This document shows, piece after piece, positions 38,432-46,502 of a stretch of 64,000 nucleotides of DNA. Position numbers and translations under genes: made by a program. Location of the stretch: NCBI RefSeq assembly GCF_009741445.1, contig NZ_CP046507.1:2170001-2234000 (forward strand), read 5' to 3'. The notes under the pieces were generated by a model. It was not told the DNA's origin. It saw only the letters and a program-made list of their open reading frames with translations, and ran no database searches. Within the stretch, counting starts at the first letter, position 1. Each line of letters opens with the position of its first letter. This stretch comes from Mycobacterium avium subsp. avium (GTDB lineage: Bacteria; Actinomycetota; Actinomycetes; Mycobacteriales; Mycobacteriaceae).

Positions 38432-39379
38432 TCAGGCGACGCGCCGAAGCGTGTCCGGGGTGAGATCTTTGCGCGTCGGATATCCGTCGACAGCCATGAT
38501 GAGGTCGGCCTCGGCCAGGATCGAGCGCAGCACGTGCACGATGCCGTCGACGCCGCCGAGCGCCAGGCCGTACGCGTACGGGCGGCCGATGCCGACCGCG
38601 GTGGCGCCCAGCGCGAGCGCCTTGACGACGTCGGCGCCGCTGCGGATCCCGGAGTCGAACAGCACCGGCAGGCCGTCGGCCGCCTCGACCACACCGGGCA
38701 GGCAGTCCAGCGCGGGCAGACCGCCGTTGGCCTGGCGTCCGCCGTGGGTGGAGCAGTAGATGCCGTCGACGCCGCCGTCGCGGGCGCGGCGGGCGTCGTC
38801 GGGGTGGCAGATGCCCTTGATGATCAGCGGCAGATCGGTCAGCGACCGCAGCCAGGGCAGGTCGTCCCAGGTCAGCGGGTGTCCGAAGGTCGATATCCAC
38901 TGCAGCACGGTGCCCTGCGGGTCCTCCTCGGGCGGGCGCGCCAGGGCGGCGCGGAACACCGGATCGCTGGTGTAGTTGCTCAGGCACATCCCCCGCAGCT
39001 GGGGAAAGTTGGCGGTGGACAGGTCGCGCGGTCGCCAGCCGGGGATCCAGGTGTCCAGGGTGACGATGATGCCCTTGAAGCCGGCGGCCTCGGCCCGGTG
39101 CACGAGGCTGGCGGCCAGCTCCCGGTCCTTCGGGGTGTAGAGCTGAAAGAAGCCGGGGGTGTCGCCGAACTGCGCGGCGACGTCTTCCATCGGGTCGGCG
39201 GTCAGGGTGGAAACGACCATGGGGACGCCGGTGGCCGCGGCCGCCCGCGCGGTGGCGAGGTCGCCGTGGCCGTCCTGGGCGCAGATGCCGATGACGCCGA
39301 TCGGCGCCATGAACACCGGCGACGGCAGGGTCAGGCCGAACATCTGCGGCAGCTCGGTAGTTAGGGTGACCTTACTCAC
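38432..39379 (-). pseudogene. N-terminally truncated lactate 2-monooxygenase-like FMN enzyme
   Basis: FMN-dependent alpha-hydroxy-acid oxidase fold. [43 protein letters not shown], the catalytic His in [16 protein letters not shown] and [14 protein letters not shown] are intact. Compared with M. smegmatis lactate 2-monooxygenase (about 394 aa as I remember it) the first 65-75 residues, including FMN and substrate Tyr positions, are missing; homology begins near [12 protein letters not shown]. Either GTG 39379 or 39454 would start translation but neither restores the N-terminus. The lost part coincides with the start of the foreign region at 39.5 kb. Confidence 0.75.
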
Positions 39380-39525
39380 GCCGTTTATGGTGGCCCAGCG
39401 GGCGCAATCAGGCAATAGCCGGCCGCGCCGGCGGCCAAACAGCCTTGATGACACGTCTCACCAGGTCTTGGGGGGATGTGCGCAATTCGGCGATTGGTGT
39501 TGGTGGCCTAGGGCATTATGACTCC

Positions 39526-40725
39526 ATGCCGTCGTCAATTCCTGCGCCGGTGGAGTCTTCCGTTCTGCGCTGGGCGCGCGAATCGTGCGGGCTGAGCGCA
39601 CTGGCGGCAGCCCGTAAGCTCGGCTTGCCCGACGACCGTGTGGAAGCGTGGGAGGCGGGCAGGGCGGTGCCGACCATCGCCCAGTTGCGCAAGGCCGCCG
39701 AGGTTTACAAACGCTCGCTCGCGGTGTTCTTCCTCTCCGAACCGCCCGAAGGGTTCGACACGCTGCGGGACTTTCGGCGGCTCGACGGCACCCAGGCTGG
39801 TCACTGGTCTCCCGAGCTGCATGAGGAATTTCGGCGCGCACATACGCAGCGCGATTTTGCGCTGGAGCTGGCCGAGACAGAGGAACGGGAGCTCCCTGTT
39901 GCCTGGCGCATCCCGGTGTCAGCCGACGACAACGACGCCGAGATTGCGGCGCGCATCCGCGCAGCCTTGATCGATGTCGGCCCCCTGCCCATCCCGCCTA
40001 ATTCCCTAAGTCCGTACGAGCATCTGAATGCGTGGGTGTCAGCCATCGAGGCATCCGGCATGCTGGTGCTGGCCACGCGCGGCGGCAAGGTGTCCGTGGA
40101 CGAGATGCGCGGCATGTCTCTGTACTTCGACGTGCTGCCAGTGATCGTGCTCAATGGCGGCGACTACCCTCGGCCCCGGCTGTTCTCGCTGCTACATGAG
40201 TTCGTACACCTTGTGCTGCACACCGAGGGGCTGTGTGACGTGGTGGCCGACGATCGGCCCCGCACCGCAAACCGGACACTGGAAGCGCGGTGCAATGCCG
40301 TCGCCGCCGCCGTGCTGATGCCCGCCGCCGACGTACGCGCACGGCCGGACGTCATCGCTCGACGCGACATTCCAGCGTCTTGGGACTACGACACCTTGCG
40401 GCCAGTCGCGGCGCAGTTCGGTGTGAGCGCCGAGGCGTTCCTACGACGATTGAGCGCGCTCGGCCTCGTACCAGTAGACCTCTACCGTCAGCGTCGCGCC
40501 GAGTTCATCGCCGCCCACGAGGAGGAGGCCGACCGCGCTCGAACCGGCGGCGGCGACTGGTACCGAAACACGGTGCGCGACCTCGGCAAGGCCTACGTGC
40601 GCGCAGTAACCGATGCTCACCGGCGCCGCGTAATCGACAGCAACACCGCAGCGATCTACCTAGACGCGAAGGTAAGCCAGATCCCCCGCTTGGCCGAATC
40701 CGCCGAGTTGCGGAATGTCGTCTGA
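39526..40725 (+). CDS. XRE-family regulator with ImmA/IrrE metallopeptidase domain
   Basis: 399 aa. Residues 10-65 form a helix-turn-helix (LSALAAARKLGLPDDRVEAWEAG...AEVYKRSLAVFF); the C-terminal half is an ImmA/IrrE zinc peptidase with HEFVH at 224-228 and downstream ARCNAVAAAVLMPA. Such fusions act as repressor/antitoxin-like regulators, removing themselves or partners by proteolysis. ATG 39526 is chosen since it opens directly before the HTH; CATTAT 7 bases upstream could be a -10. The DUF4411 gene starts 5 bp downstream. Confidence 0.9.
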   Translation: MPSSIPAPVESSVLRWARESCGLSALAAARKLGLPDDRVEAWEAGRAVPTIAQLRKAAEVYKRSLAVFFLSEPPEGFDTLRDFRRLDGTQAGHWSPELHEEFRRAHTQRDFALELAETEERELPVAWRIPVSADDNDAEIAARIRAALIDVGPLPIPPNSLSPYEHLNAWVSAIEASGMLVLATRGGKVSVDEMRGMSLYFDVLPVIVLNGGDYPRPRLFSLLHEFVHLVLHTEGLCDVVADDRPRTANRTLEARCNAVAAAVLMPAADVRARPDVIARRDIPASWDYDTLRPVAAQFGVSAEAFLRRLSALGLVPVDLYRQRRAEFIAAHEEEADRARTGGGDWYRNTVRDLGKAYVRAVTDAHRRRVIDSNTAAIYLDAKVSQIPRLAESAELRNVV

Positions 40726-40730
40726 CTGAC

Positions 40731-41192
40731 GTGCTTTATTCCTTCGACACCAGCGCCATCCTCAATGGGCGGCGCGACCTGTTCCGGCCCACGGTGTTTC
40801 ACACGCTGTGGGCGCGGATCGAGGACGCCATCGCGGCCGGCCTCGTTCGGTCGGTGGATGAGGTCCGGCACGAACTCAATAGACGCGATGACGACGCTCG
40901 GCAGTGGGCCGACGCGCAGCTTGACTTGTTCGTTCCGCTAGAACAACCCATACAGCAGGGCGCGACGCAGATTCTCCGCCTTTACCCGCGGCTGGTGAGC
41001 CAGGGCGGAAGGCGCAGCGCAGCCGACCCGTTCGTCATCGCGCTGGCGATGGTCCACAACGGTACTGTCGTCACCGAGGAGACCGCGAGCGGCAAGCTCG
41101 ACAGGCCCCGCATTCCCGATGTCTGCGCGGCTGTCGGCGTGCCGTGCCTCAACCTCATGGGATACATCGAGGCGCAGGGCTGGACGTTCTGA
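40731..41192 (+). CDS. DUF4411 PIN-like protein, toxin candidate
   Basis: 153 aa from GTG 40731, only 5 bases after the XRE-ImmA stop. The fold is PIN-like: FDTSAILNGRRDLF (first acidic residue), VDEVRHELNRR, ADPFVIALA (acidic) and VVTEETAS. DUF4411 proteins are usually paired with XRE-ImmA genes and are presumed ribonuclease toxins. The tight coupling and conserved acidic residues support a toxin/antitoxin-like pair; activity is not shown by sequence alone. Confidence 0.85.
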   Translation: MLYSFDTSAILNGRRDLFRPTVFHTLWARIEDAIAAGLVRSVDEVRHELNRRDDDARQWADAQLDLFVPLEQPIQQGATQILRLYPRLVSQGGRRSAADPFVIALAMVHNGTVVTEETASGKLDRPRIPDVCAAVGVPCLNLMGYIEAQGWTF

Positions 41193-41226
41193 CCGCGATA
41201 GTAGGTCGTCGCCAGATACGGAGCCG

Positions 41227-41529
41227 CTACTGGTCGATGTGGTGGTTTGGTTGTCCGATCGGCGTCGGCGGGATCTGATCGGCCCCGGGCACGATGAAGC
41301 AGTTCTGGACCGGCGGGGTGTAGACCCCGCCGCCGTACTGGCCGTGGGCGAACATGCACCGCTTCCATGACCCGTCGGGCCGGATCGGGCCGTCGCAGTA
41401 GTTGGCGAACACCTGGGTCTCACAGCCGGCCATCGGGTCACCGGGCACAGCCGAAGCGGTAGGCGCCGGGGCACAGGCGGTCAGGGCGGCACCGAACACC
41501 GCCCCGGCGAACGTCGCTGCGATCCTCAT
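41227..41529 (-). CDS. small exported protein with CDGP domain
   Basis: 100 aa with a signal peptide containing a lipobox-like LTAC (residues 16-19) and then the Cys-rich CETQVFANYCDGPIRPDGSWKRC core with a final QNCF: four cysteines that could form two disulfides. The CDGP core is common in mycobacterial and mycobacteriophage proteins of unknown function. The gene faces the tRNA cluster. Confidence 0.75.
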   Translation of the reverse strand: MRIAATFAGAVFGAALTACAPAPTASAVPGDPMAGCETQVFANYCDGPIRPDGSWKRCMFAHGQYGGGVYTPPVQNCFIVPGADQIPPTPIGQPNHHIDQ

Positions 41530-41676
41530 GAATTGATTACCCCTCCTTTGTCAGAGAGAGGTCTATCAGACCACGACGACACATGTCAGCGGTTCGGGCG
41601 ACCCATCTTCAGCCGAGAAAAGCTGCCGATGTTGCGCGGATGTTGTGCGCGACGCGCAAATAACGCTCCTACCTTG

Positions 41677-41748
41677 TGGTCCCGGCTGGGATCGAACCAG
41701 CGACCTTCCGCGTGTGAAGCGGACGCTCTCCCACTGAGCCACGGGACC
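41677..41748 (-). tRNA. tRNA-Val (anticodon CAC)
   Basis: Folds as a 72-nt cloverleaf: acceptor GGTCCCG/CGGGACC, D arm GGCTCAGTGGGAGAGC, anticodon arm TCCGC-TTCACAC-GCGGA (CAC), T arm CTGGTTCGATCCCAG, discriminator A. CCA not encoded. Confidence 0.95.
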
Positions 41749-41919
41749 GGCGAACGACGTCGAAGACTAGCACGAGCCAGACCCGACGATACCGGCCGCA
41801 TCGGCTTCGGCGGGACGACGCGATAGCCTAGACACGGCTCGTACCAAGAAATTTGTATGTGCCCGCTCACGTCGACTATCGTCGTGCTTCGCACCGGGCG
41901 ACGATCTCGTCCGTGGCGC

Positions 41920-41992
41920 GCGGATGTAGCGCAGTTGGTAGCGCATCACCTTGCCAAGGTGAGGGTCGCGGGTTCGAATCCCGTCATCCGCT
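41920..41992 (+). tRNA. tRNA-Gly (anticodon GCC)
   Basis: Cloverleaf with acceptor GCGGATG/CATCCGC, anticodon loop TTGCCAA between TCACC and GGTGA, T arm GCGGGTTCGAATCCCGT. No CCA encoded. First of three closely spaced plus-strand tRNA genes. Confidence 0.95.
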
Positions 41993-42020
41993 CGAAGGTG
42001 CAAGTGGCGTGGACCCCAAC

Positions 42021-42091
42021 GGTGGAGTGGCCGAGTGGTGAGGCAACGGCCTGCAAAGCCGTGCACACGGGTTCGATTCCCGTCTCCACCT
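42021..42091 (+). tRNA. tRNA-Cys (anticodon GCA)
   Basis: Acceptor GGTGGAG/CTCCACC, anticodon loop CTGCAAA between ACGGC and GCCGT, T arm ACGGGTTCGATTCCCGT, short D loop. 28 bases after tRNA-Gly. Confidence 0.95.
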
Positions 42092-42110
42092 CCAGCTTTT
42101 GGTTTCCCCG

Positions 42111-42182
42111 GCGCGATTAGCTCAGCGGGAGAGCGCTTCCCTGACACGGAAGAGGTCACTGGTTCAATCCCAGTATCGCGCA
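42111..42182 (+). tRNA. tRNA-Val (anticodon GAC), attachment target
   Basis: Acceptor GCGCGAT/ATCGCGC, anticodon loop CTGACAC between CTTCC and GGAAG, discriminator A followed by an encoded CCA (42183-42185). Its 3' end from 42158 is exactly repeated at 53516, so it is the attB gene for the integrated element; the integration keeps a functional tRNA on the left side. Confidence 0.95.
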
Positions 42183-42186
42183 CCAG
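42158..42186. repeat. attL, 29-bp core in the tRNA-Val 3' end
   Basis: Identical over 29 bases to 53516-53544. It begins ACTGGTTCAATCCCAG and covers the T arm, acceptor 3' strand and CCA. Bases directly outside differ, which fixes the extent of identity. Confidence 0.93.
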
Positions 42187-42232
42187 CTTTCGTAATGCTC
42201 AGAACCACAATCTGAGCCGGCAAGCAGGCCAC

Positions 42233-42250
42233 GTGAACTACATGTGAACT
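42233..42250. promoter_or_regulatory. paired GTGAACT sites next to attL, possible integrase arm sites
   Basis: GTGAACT occurs at 42233-42239 and 42244-42250 (11-base period), 47-64 bases inside the element from attL. The same heptamer is paired at 53370-53385 near attR (9-base period). Paired direct repeats on both attachment flanks suggest arm-type sites for the tyrosine integrase. Confidence 0.4.
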
Positions 42251-42291
42251 GGTCAACGGGACGCTAGCATCCGACCGAGAGGTAGCTAGCC

Positions 42292-42699
42292 ATGACCACT
42301 GCAAGCCTCAGTACGCAACCACACCCCGATTTGTCGGTACCTGGAGCGAAGGTTGGTCTTTCCCGACAAGAAGGCCCAGCCATGACAACCGCCACCAGCA
42401 CCGACGCCATTCACGCGAGCACCGGCACTGCGGCTTCGTTCGCCGAGATCATCGCCGAATCATGGGATGAACCGCTCCGTTGTCAGACCAAGCAGACAGC
42501 GCGGCCATGCCGCAACCCAGCAGCCTGGATAGCCCAGCACTGCGCGGACCGGGGAACGGCGGTCTGCACCTTCCACAAGAACCGGTACGTGCGAAAGACG
42601 CTGATACTGCTCGCCACGTCCCCGAGGCTGCTGCTGCGATGCGGCAAGTGCAAGGATTCGTTCCCCGTCGAGCACTTCGTTGACTTCCGAGCGGTCTGA
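42292..42699 (+). CDS. Cys-rich element-encoded protein, unknown
   Basis: 135 aa, not recognised. A Ser/Thr-rich N-terminal third leads to a core with several Cys and His residues (CQTKQTARPCR, WIAQHC, VCTFHKN, LLRCGKCKD) compatible with a zinc-binding fold. ATG 42292 follows GAGAGGTAGC; ATG 42382 is an alternative that removes the disordered part. First of four small plus-strand genes lying just inside attL, opposite in direction to the rest of the element, a typical place for accessory cargo. Confidence 0.65.
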   Translation: MTTASLSTQPHPDLSVPGAKVGLSRQEGPAMTTATSTDAIHASTGTAASFAEIIAESWDEPLRCQTKQTARPCRNPAAWIAQHCADRGTAVCTFHKNRYVRKTLILLATSPRLLLRCGKCKDSFPVEHFVDFRAV

Positions 42700-42702
42700 C
42701 CG

Positions 42703-43068
42703 GTGGCCGGACACCAATGCCCACGCTGCGGGCTCGAATTCGAACGCGACACGTGGCGCGATCGGCACCCGGCCGCCGCCGTGTGCGCCGGCGTCTTTGT
42801 GGGCTTGCCGGCGCTCTATACCGTCGCCGGCGTGATCCTGGCGTACCCGTGGTTCTTCGTGCCTGTGCTCGTCGTCGTGTGCGCGCTGTTGGTCAATCGG
42901 GCCCAGCGCCGGCGCGCGGCCATCGCGGCCCGGGCCGACTGGGAGTACCGGCAACAGATGCTCGGTGCGGTGTTCGCCGACCACCGCGCGCTGGCTATGC
43001 AGCCGCCACCACGGCGCCGAGCGGCCGGCCACTCGGCGGTGACCGAGCGCATTTTGCGGCGGGGGTAG
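42703..43068 (+). CDS. zinc-ribbon plus transmembrane protein, unknown
   Basis: 121 aa. An N-terminal zinc-ribbon half (HQCPRCGLEF) is followed by two adjacent hydrophobic helices (ALYTVAGVILAYPWFFVPVLVVVCALL) and a basic Arg-rich cytoplasmic tail. GTG 42703 begins 3 bases after the preceding stop, implying coupling. Unknown function; membrane anchoring plus a zinc knuckle next to an attachment site recalls exclusion or regulatory proteins of prophages, which is only inference. Confidence 0.65.
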   Translation: MAGHQCPRCGLEFERDTWRDRHPAAAVCAGVFVGLPALYTVAGVILAYPWFFVPVLVVVCALLVNRAQRRRAAIAARADWEYRQQMLGAVFADHRALAMQPPPRRRAAGHSAVTERILRRG

Positions 43069-43093
43069 GCGCAGGTCGCGTATCTTCACCGGC

Positions 43094-43564
43094 ATGCACT
43101 GGGGTGACGTACCAGGCTGGGTTGCCCTGGTGATTTCGCTGTGCTCTGCGTTGCTGTCGTGGCGAGTGTTGCGGTGGGAGAAGCAGTCAGCTAAGGCCGC
43201 CGAGCGAAGCGCAGACGAAGCAGCCCGCGCCAATCTGATCGCAGAGCGCGCGCTCGAAGCCGGCATCGCCGGCCACACCACCGCGAGCGATGAACCGAAG
43301 CCGGCCGAAGTGGCGTGGCGAATCGAAAAAGGCGACGGCGACCAGTACGTCCTACGCAACACCGGAACAGACACAGCCGAACACGTCTACGTCGATGAAT
43401 CCCGGGCGCCGCGCATCAACCGCCGACTTCCCAACGATTCGGTCGTCCAACCGGGTGCAGGCCACACCATGCTTCTCAAGGGGTCGATGCAATCCCCCAT
43501 GCCCAACGAGCTGTATGTGAAGTGGGCGGGCCAGGACGATTGGGTTGCCGTGCCGCTTCGCTGA
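43094..43564 (+). CDS. membrane-anchored coiled-coil protein with beta domain, unknown
   Basis: 156 aa: one N-terminal transmembrane helix (WVALVISLCSALLSWRVL), a charged coiled coil (EKQSAKAAERSADEAARANLIAERALEAG) and a C-terminal beta-sandwich-like region (VLRNTGTDTAEHVYVDES...ELYVKWAGQDDW). This layout is frequent in actinobacterial mobile elements but has no assigned function I know. It is 25 bp downstream of the preceding gene. Confidence 0.7.
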   Translation: MHWGDVPGWVALVISLCSALLSWRVLRWEKQSAKAAERSADEAARANLIAERALEAGIAGHTTASDEPKPAEVAWRIEKGDGDQYVLRNTGTDTAEHVYVDESRAPRINRRLPNDSVVQPGAGHTMLLKGSMQSPMPNELYVKWAGQDDWVAVPLR

Positions 43565-43679
43565 CCCCAAGCTGGCGACGCTCCCGACGTCGGAGCCCAT
43601 CACACTTGGTTGACCACAGAACCGATGCGGCGAAGCGCCGTCATCGTTGTGCAGGAGAATTGGGAGTAGGAGGTCACCG

Positions 43680-43865
43680 GTGACAGATAACGCACGAGGG
43701 TTTCCCGAATCGCTGGCCGGTGCAGAGGTCAGCGACATCGACCTCCACGCCGAAGAATTCGTCTTTCAAGGCGAGCTGATGACTGATGAGCGCGCCGCGC
43801 AGATCGCTCAAGCCGTCTTCGACAAGGGCGCCCCCGCCAGCGGCTTCATGACTGACGGGGGCTAA
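43680..43865 (+). CDS. small acidic protein, unknown
   Basis: 61 aa (TDNARGFPESLAGAEVSDID... ELMTDERAAQIAQAVFDKGA), with a predicted amphipathic helix near the C-terminus. GTG 43680 is decided by an excellent ribosome-binding site (TAGGAGG 6 bases upstream). No family recognised. Last of the four plus-strand genes by attL. Confidence 0.6.
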   Translation: MTDNARGFPESLAGAEVSDIDLHAEEFVFQGELMTDERAAQIAQAVFDKGAPASGFMTDGG

Positions 43866-43993
43866 GTGCTCGGCAACCCCGGGCCCGCCGCGCACCTCGC
43901 CTGACGGTACCCCATCGCCACATCAACTAACCGCAGTAGTTTGGCGCCGTTCGCGGCGCCGGCGCCGGGGTTCGGTGCGACCGGGATGCTCGG

Positions 43994-44557
43994 TCACCGG
44001 CCGGCAATCGCGGGTTTGACAACCGACACCGGCACGCCATACCGGGCGGCCAGCCGCTCGCCAAGCTGAGGGTCACCCGAGTCGACAGGCACGAGCAAGT
44101 CGACGATTTCGGCCGCCGCCGCCCGCAATTCGTCATCGGCGACGCGGAACATCGGAGGCGCCGGCACAAACGGTATAGCGCCCGTCAGCGCGACGGCGCC
44201 AATGACGTAGGACGGTGGCGGCGGAATTGCAAGGCCGCGCCGCCACGCTCGCACCAGATTGGCCTCAACGCTCACCCGATGTCGCTGCGCTCGCACCCGG
44301 GCGTGCTCGACGGTGCGCTCTGCAAAAACGCCGCAGAGACAGCCTGGCGCCGGCGGCCGATGGTCCGGAGCCGTCGGGCACGTCGCGGTCATCCGCGCCG
44401 AAAACCACGCCGGCCCGTAGTCCTCGCCGCTGACCATGCGCAAGGCAATCTCACTCGCCTGCAACACGTTGATGCCCTCAACCGGCGGCGCAACGTACGG
44501 CGAGAGCAGCAAATCCTCCCCCGGCCGCACAACCCAGAACCGGTAGCCGACCGTCAT
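43994..44557 (-). CDS. hypothetical element protein
   Basis: 187 aa from ATG 44557, overlapping the preceding stop as ATGA. A Cys-containing middle (ATCPTAPDHRPPAPGCLCGVF) and a helical region typical of small phage proteins follow an N-terminal beta part (YRFWVVRPGEDLLLSPYVAP). No function recognised. It is the last leftward gene of the element. Confidence 0.65.
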   Translation of the reverse strand: MTVGYRFWVVRPGEDLLLSPYVAPPVEGINVLQASEIALRMVSGEDYGPAWFSARMTATCPTAPDHRPPAPGCLCGVFAERTVEHARVRAQRHRVSVEANLVRAWRRGLAIPPPPSYVIGAVALTGAIPFVPAPPMFRVADDELRAAAAEIVDLLVPVDSGDPQLGERLAARYGVPVSVVKPAIAGR

Positions 44558-45237
44558 TCGCCGCCCCCGCGCTGGCGGTACGCCTGCAACCGGCACGCCT
44601 CCGAGCACCACTTCCGCCGGCCCGATACCGGCGCACCGCAATTCCGGCACACGCGCGAACCCGTACGCAACCCGTACGAACCCGTACGCCCGTCACCACC
44701 CGAACCGAGCCCGCCCGCCGCATCATCCGCCGAATCAAGCCGATACGGCGATAGGTCAATTACGTTGTTCTGCAATTGATTACAACTATTCGACGGATTT
44801 TCGGACGCTGGCAGCGAAATTCCCAGACCCGTACACGGCATTTTTACCAGAACCGAACGGCTGTCAGTAGATACGGGCGGGGAGTCTCCACCGTATCCCC
44901 TTCGAGCCGGCGCCGGGCTCGCCGCGCCAGGCGTCCCTCCGGTGGCGGTGTGGTCGGTGTCGGCGTCGCGCAGATCGTGGCTCGCGGCAAAGGATGCGGT
45001 CATGGCCACGTCTTGCACTCTCGTTATGTCGACATGCTCAGTGTTTGACGCGGCGCCGGCACCGACCGGTTCGTCGACGATGGTGGCGAAGTGGTGCTTT
45101 TGCCAGTGCATCGCCAAGTGCTTCGGCACGTCGTGGAGTGTGCCGTCGCGTTGCGCACCGTCGTGGAAAACCAGGTGACCTGGCGTCACTGTGACGGTGC
45201 ATGGTGTGGTGTCACGGCGCGGCTTGCGCCTACGCAT
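44554..45237 (-). CDS. protein with duplicated capsid-adjacent domain and C-terminal zinc ribbon
   Basis: 227 aa. Residues 10-60 (PCTVTVTPGHLVFHDGAQRDG... VPKHLAMHWQKHHFATIV) are clearly paralogous to the complete small protein encoded just upstream at 45230-45442. A long low-complexity linker follows, then CRNCGAPVSGRRKWCSEACRLQAY, a treble-clef-like zinc ribbon often seen at the end of phage HTH/Zn proteins. It overlaps its paralogue by 8 bases. Function unknown. Confidence 0.65.
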   Translation of the reverse strand: MRRRKPRRDTTPCTVTVTPGHLVFHDGAQRDGTLHDVPKHLAMHWQKHHFATIVDEPVGAGAASNTEHVDITRVQDVAMTASFAASHDLRDADTDHTATGGTPGAASPAPARRGYGGDSPPVSTDSRSVLVKMPCTGLGISLPASENPSNSCNQLQNNVIDLSPYRLDSADDAAGGLGSGGDGRTGSYGLRTGSRVCRNCGAPVSGRRKWCSEACRLQAYRQRGGGE

Positions 45238-45442
45238 CGTCCATTGGTTCGTACACGACGGTTGCGAAGCGTTTGCGTAGCCAGTCCATCGCAATGTGTT
45301 TGGGCACATCGCGGATGGTGCCGCCGCGCTGGTCGCCGTCCCAGTAAACGGCCGTGCCGGGCGTGACGTCTACGGTGCACGGCTTGTGGTCGTCCACCGA
45401 TGGCTCGTGTGCGCGGCGTGCGCTCTTGGTTGTCATGGTCAT
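45230..45442 (-). CDS. small capsid-adjacent protein, paralogue of the next gene
   Basis: 70 aa; ATG 45442 overlaps the capsid stop as TGATG. Core PCTVDVTPGTAVYWDGDQRGG...DVPKHIAMDWLRKRFATVVYEP. The tight coupling to the capsid gene suggests a head-related role (decoration or completion) but the family is not one I recognise. Its sequence is repeated, diverged, at the start of the next gene. Confidence 0.65.
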   Translation of the reverse strand: MTMTTKSARRAHEPSVDDHKPCTVDVTPGTAVYWDGDQRGGTIRDVPKHIAMDWLRKRFATVVYEPMDDA

Positions 45443-46281
45443 CAGGTGGTCGCAATCTTGACGAGGGTCGGCGGGTTGGGGAAGCCGAAGCCGAGCCGCA
45501 CGATGGCGCGCACCGCGACACGGTGGCTGGTGAAGAACACGCTTCGGTCGGATTCGACCTCTGCGGTTTCGCGCACGACCATGAACGCCTGACTCTGCGA
45601 GATGCCCCACACGACGTTGTTCGTGGTCGTGACGTACGGCGACGTGAGCAACGGAATGCCGAGAATCTGCCGCTGGCCGGGCTTGGTGGGGTCTGGTTGC
45701 AACAACGGAAGGTTGTAGTCGGCGCCGACTTTCAGCTTGGCCAGCGCCATCGCGGTCGCCGGGTTGGTGACCCATGCGGTAATGACGCCGTTGTGCTGGG
45801 CGGCCGTGTAAATGGCGTCGCTGAACGGGTCGACGTTGGCGTACGCGGCGCCGGCCGAAACGGTGGATACGCCGCTGACACCGGGAATGCCACCCGGGCC
45901 GTTGGTCGTGGTGGCCGTGAATAGCGCCTGGTCGGTCTTGCGGCTGAGGTCGCGGGTGATGCCTTGGCCGACAACGTTGATGGCGGCCGGGCTCGAGTCG
46001 TCGGCAAGCTCCTGGCTGATGACGGTCAGCGCGGCCAGCTTGGACGGCGTGACTTCGAGCTCGTCGACGTCGGGGTCGGTCACGGTGATTTCCGCACCTT
46101 CGGCCGTCCACGATGCACTGGGGTCGGTCGTGACGATCGGGATTCGGTACGAATGCTCGCCGATCGTGACGGACGTGAGTACTTGGCCGGCGATGGACTG
46201 TTGGATCAGCGGTTGAATGATGAGGTCGGCGACCTGTTCGGGCGCGAGAATGGGCCCGAACGTGCTGGTTGTCGATGCCAT
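45442..46281 (-). CDS. HK97-fold major capsid protein
   Basis: 279-aa HK97-type capsid protein, comparable to the capsid genes of M. tuberculosis phiRv1/phiRv2. Characteristic parts are the N-terminal ILAPEQVADLIIQPLIQQS, the P-domain SYRIPIVTTDPSASWTAEGAEI, the core LAALTVISQELADDS...RDLSRKTDQALF and WGISQSQAFMVV near the end. No N-terminal delta domain of 100 residues is present, which fits the presence of a separate scaffold-like gene upstream. Would form the icosahedral shell. Confidence 0.88.
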   Translation of the reverse strand: MASTTSTFGPILAPEQVADLIIQPLIQQSIAGQVLTSVTIGEHSYRIPIVTTDPSASWTAEGAEITVTDPDVDELEVTPSKLAALTVISQELADDSSPAAINVVGQGITRDLSRKTDQALFTATTTNGPGGIPGVSGVSTVSAGAAYANVDPFSDAIYTAAQHNGVITAWVTNPATAMALAKLKVGADYNLPLLQPDPTKPGQRQILGIPLLTSPYVTTTNNVVWGISQSQAFMVVRETAEVESDRSVFFTSHRVAVRAIVRLGFGFPNPPTLVKIATT

Positions 46282-46502
46282 GAGAAATGCTCCTATGGGT
46301 GAGCGCGCTTGTCGCGCAACGATTTACGTTGGCCGCTGTGTTCGGCATCGACTTCGACGAAAACCAAGGTGTCACGTTCGTGACGGGTCGAAGATGCCGA
46401 CGAGCGGTTCTTCCGCGCGCTCACCCGGAGCGACGTGGCGGGCGCCTGGCCCTGCGTTGAGGTTGGCCCGGTCCTGCCGTCTGTCCGACCTCGACCGCCA
46501 TC

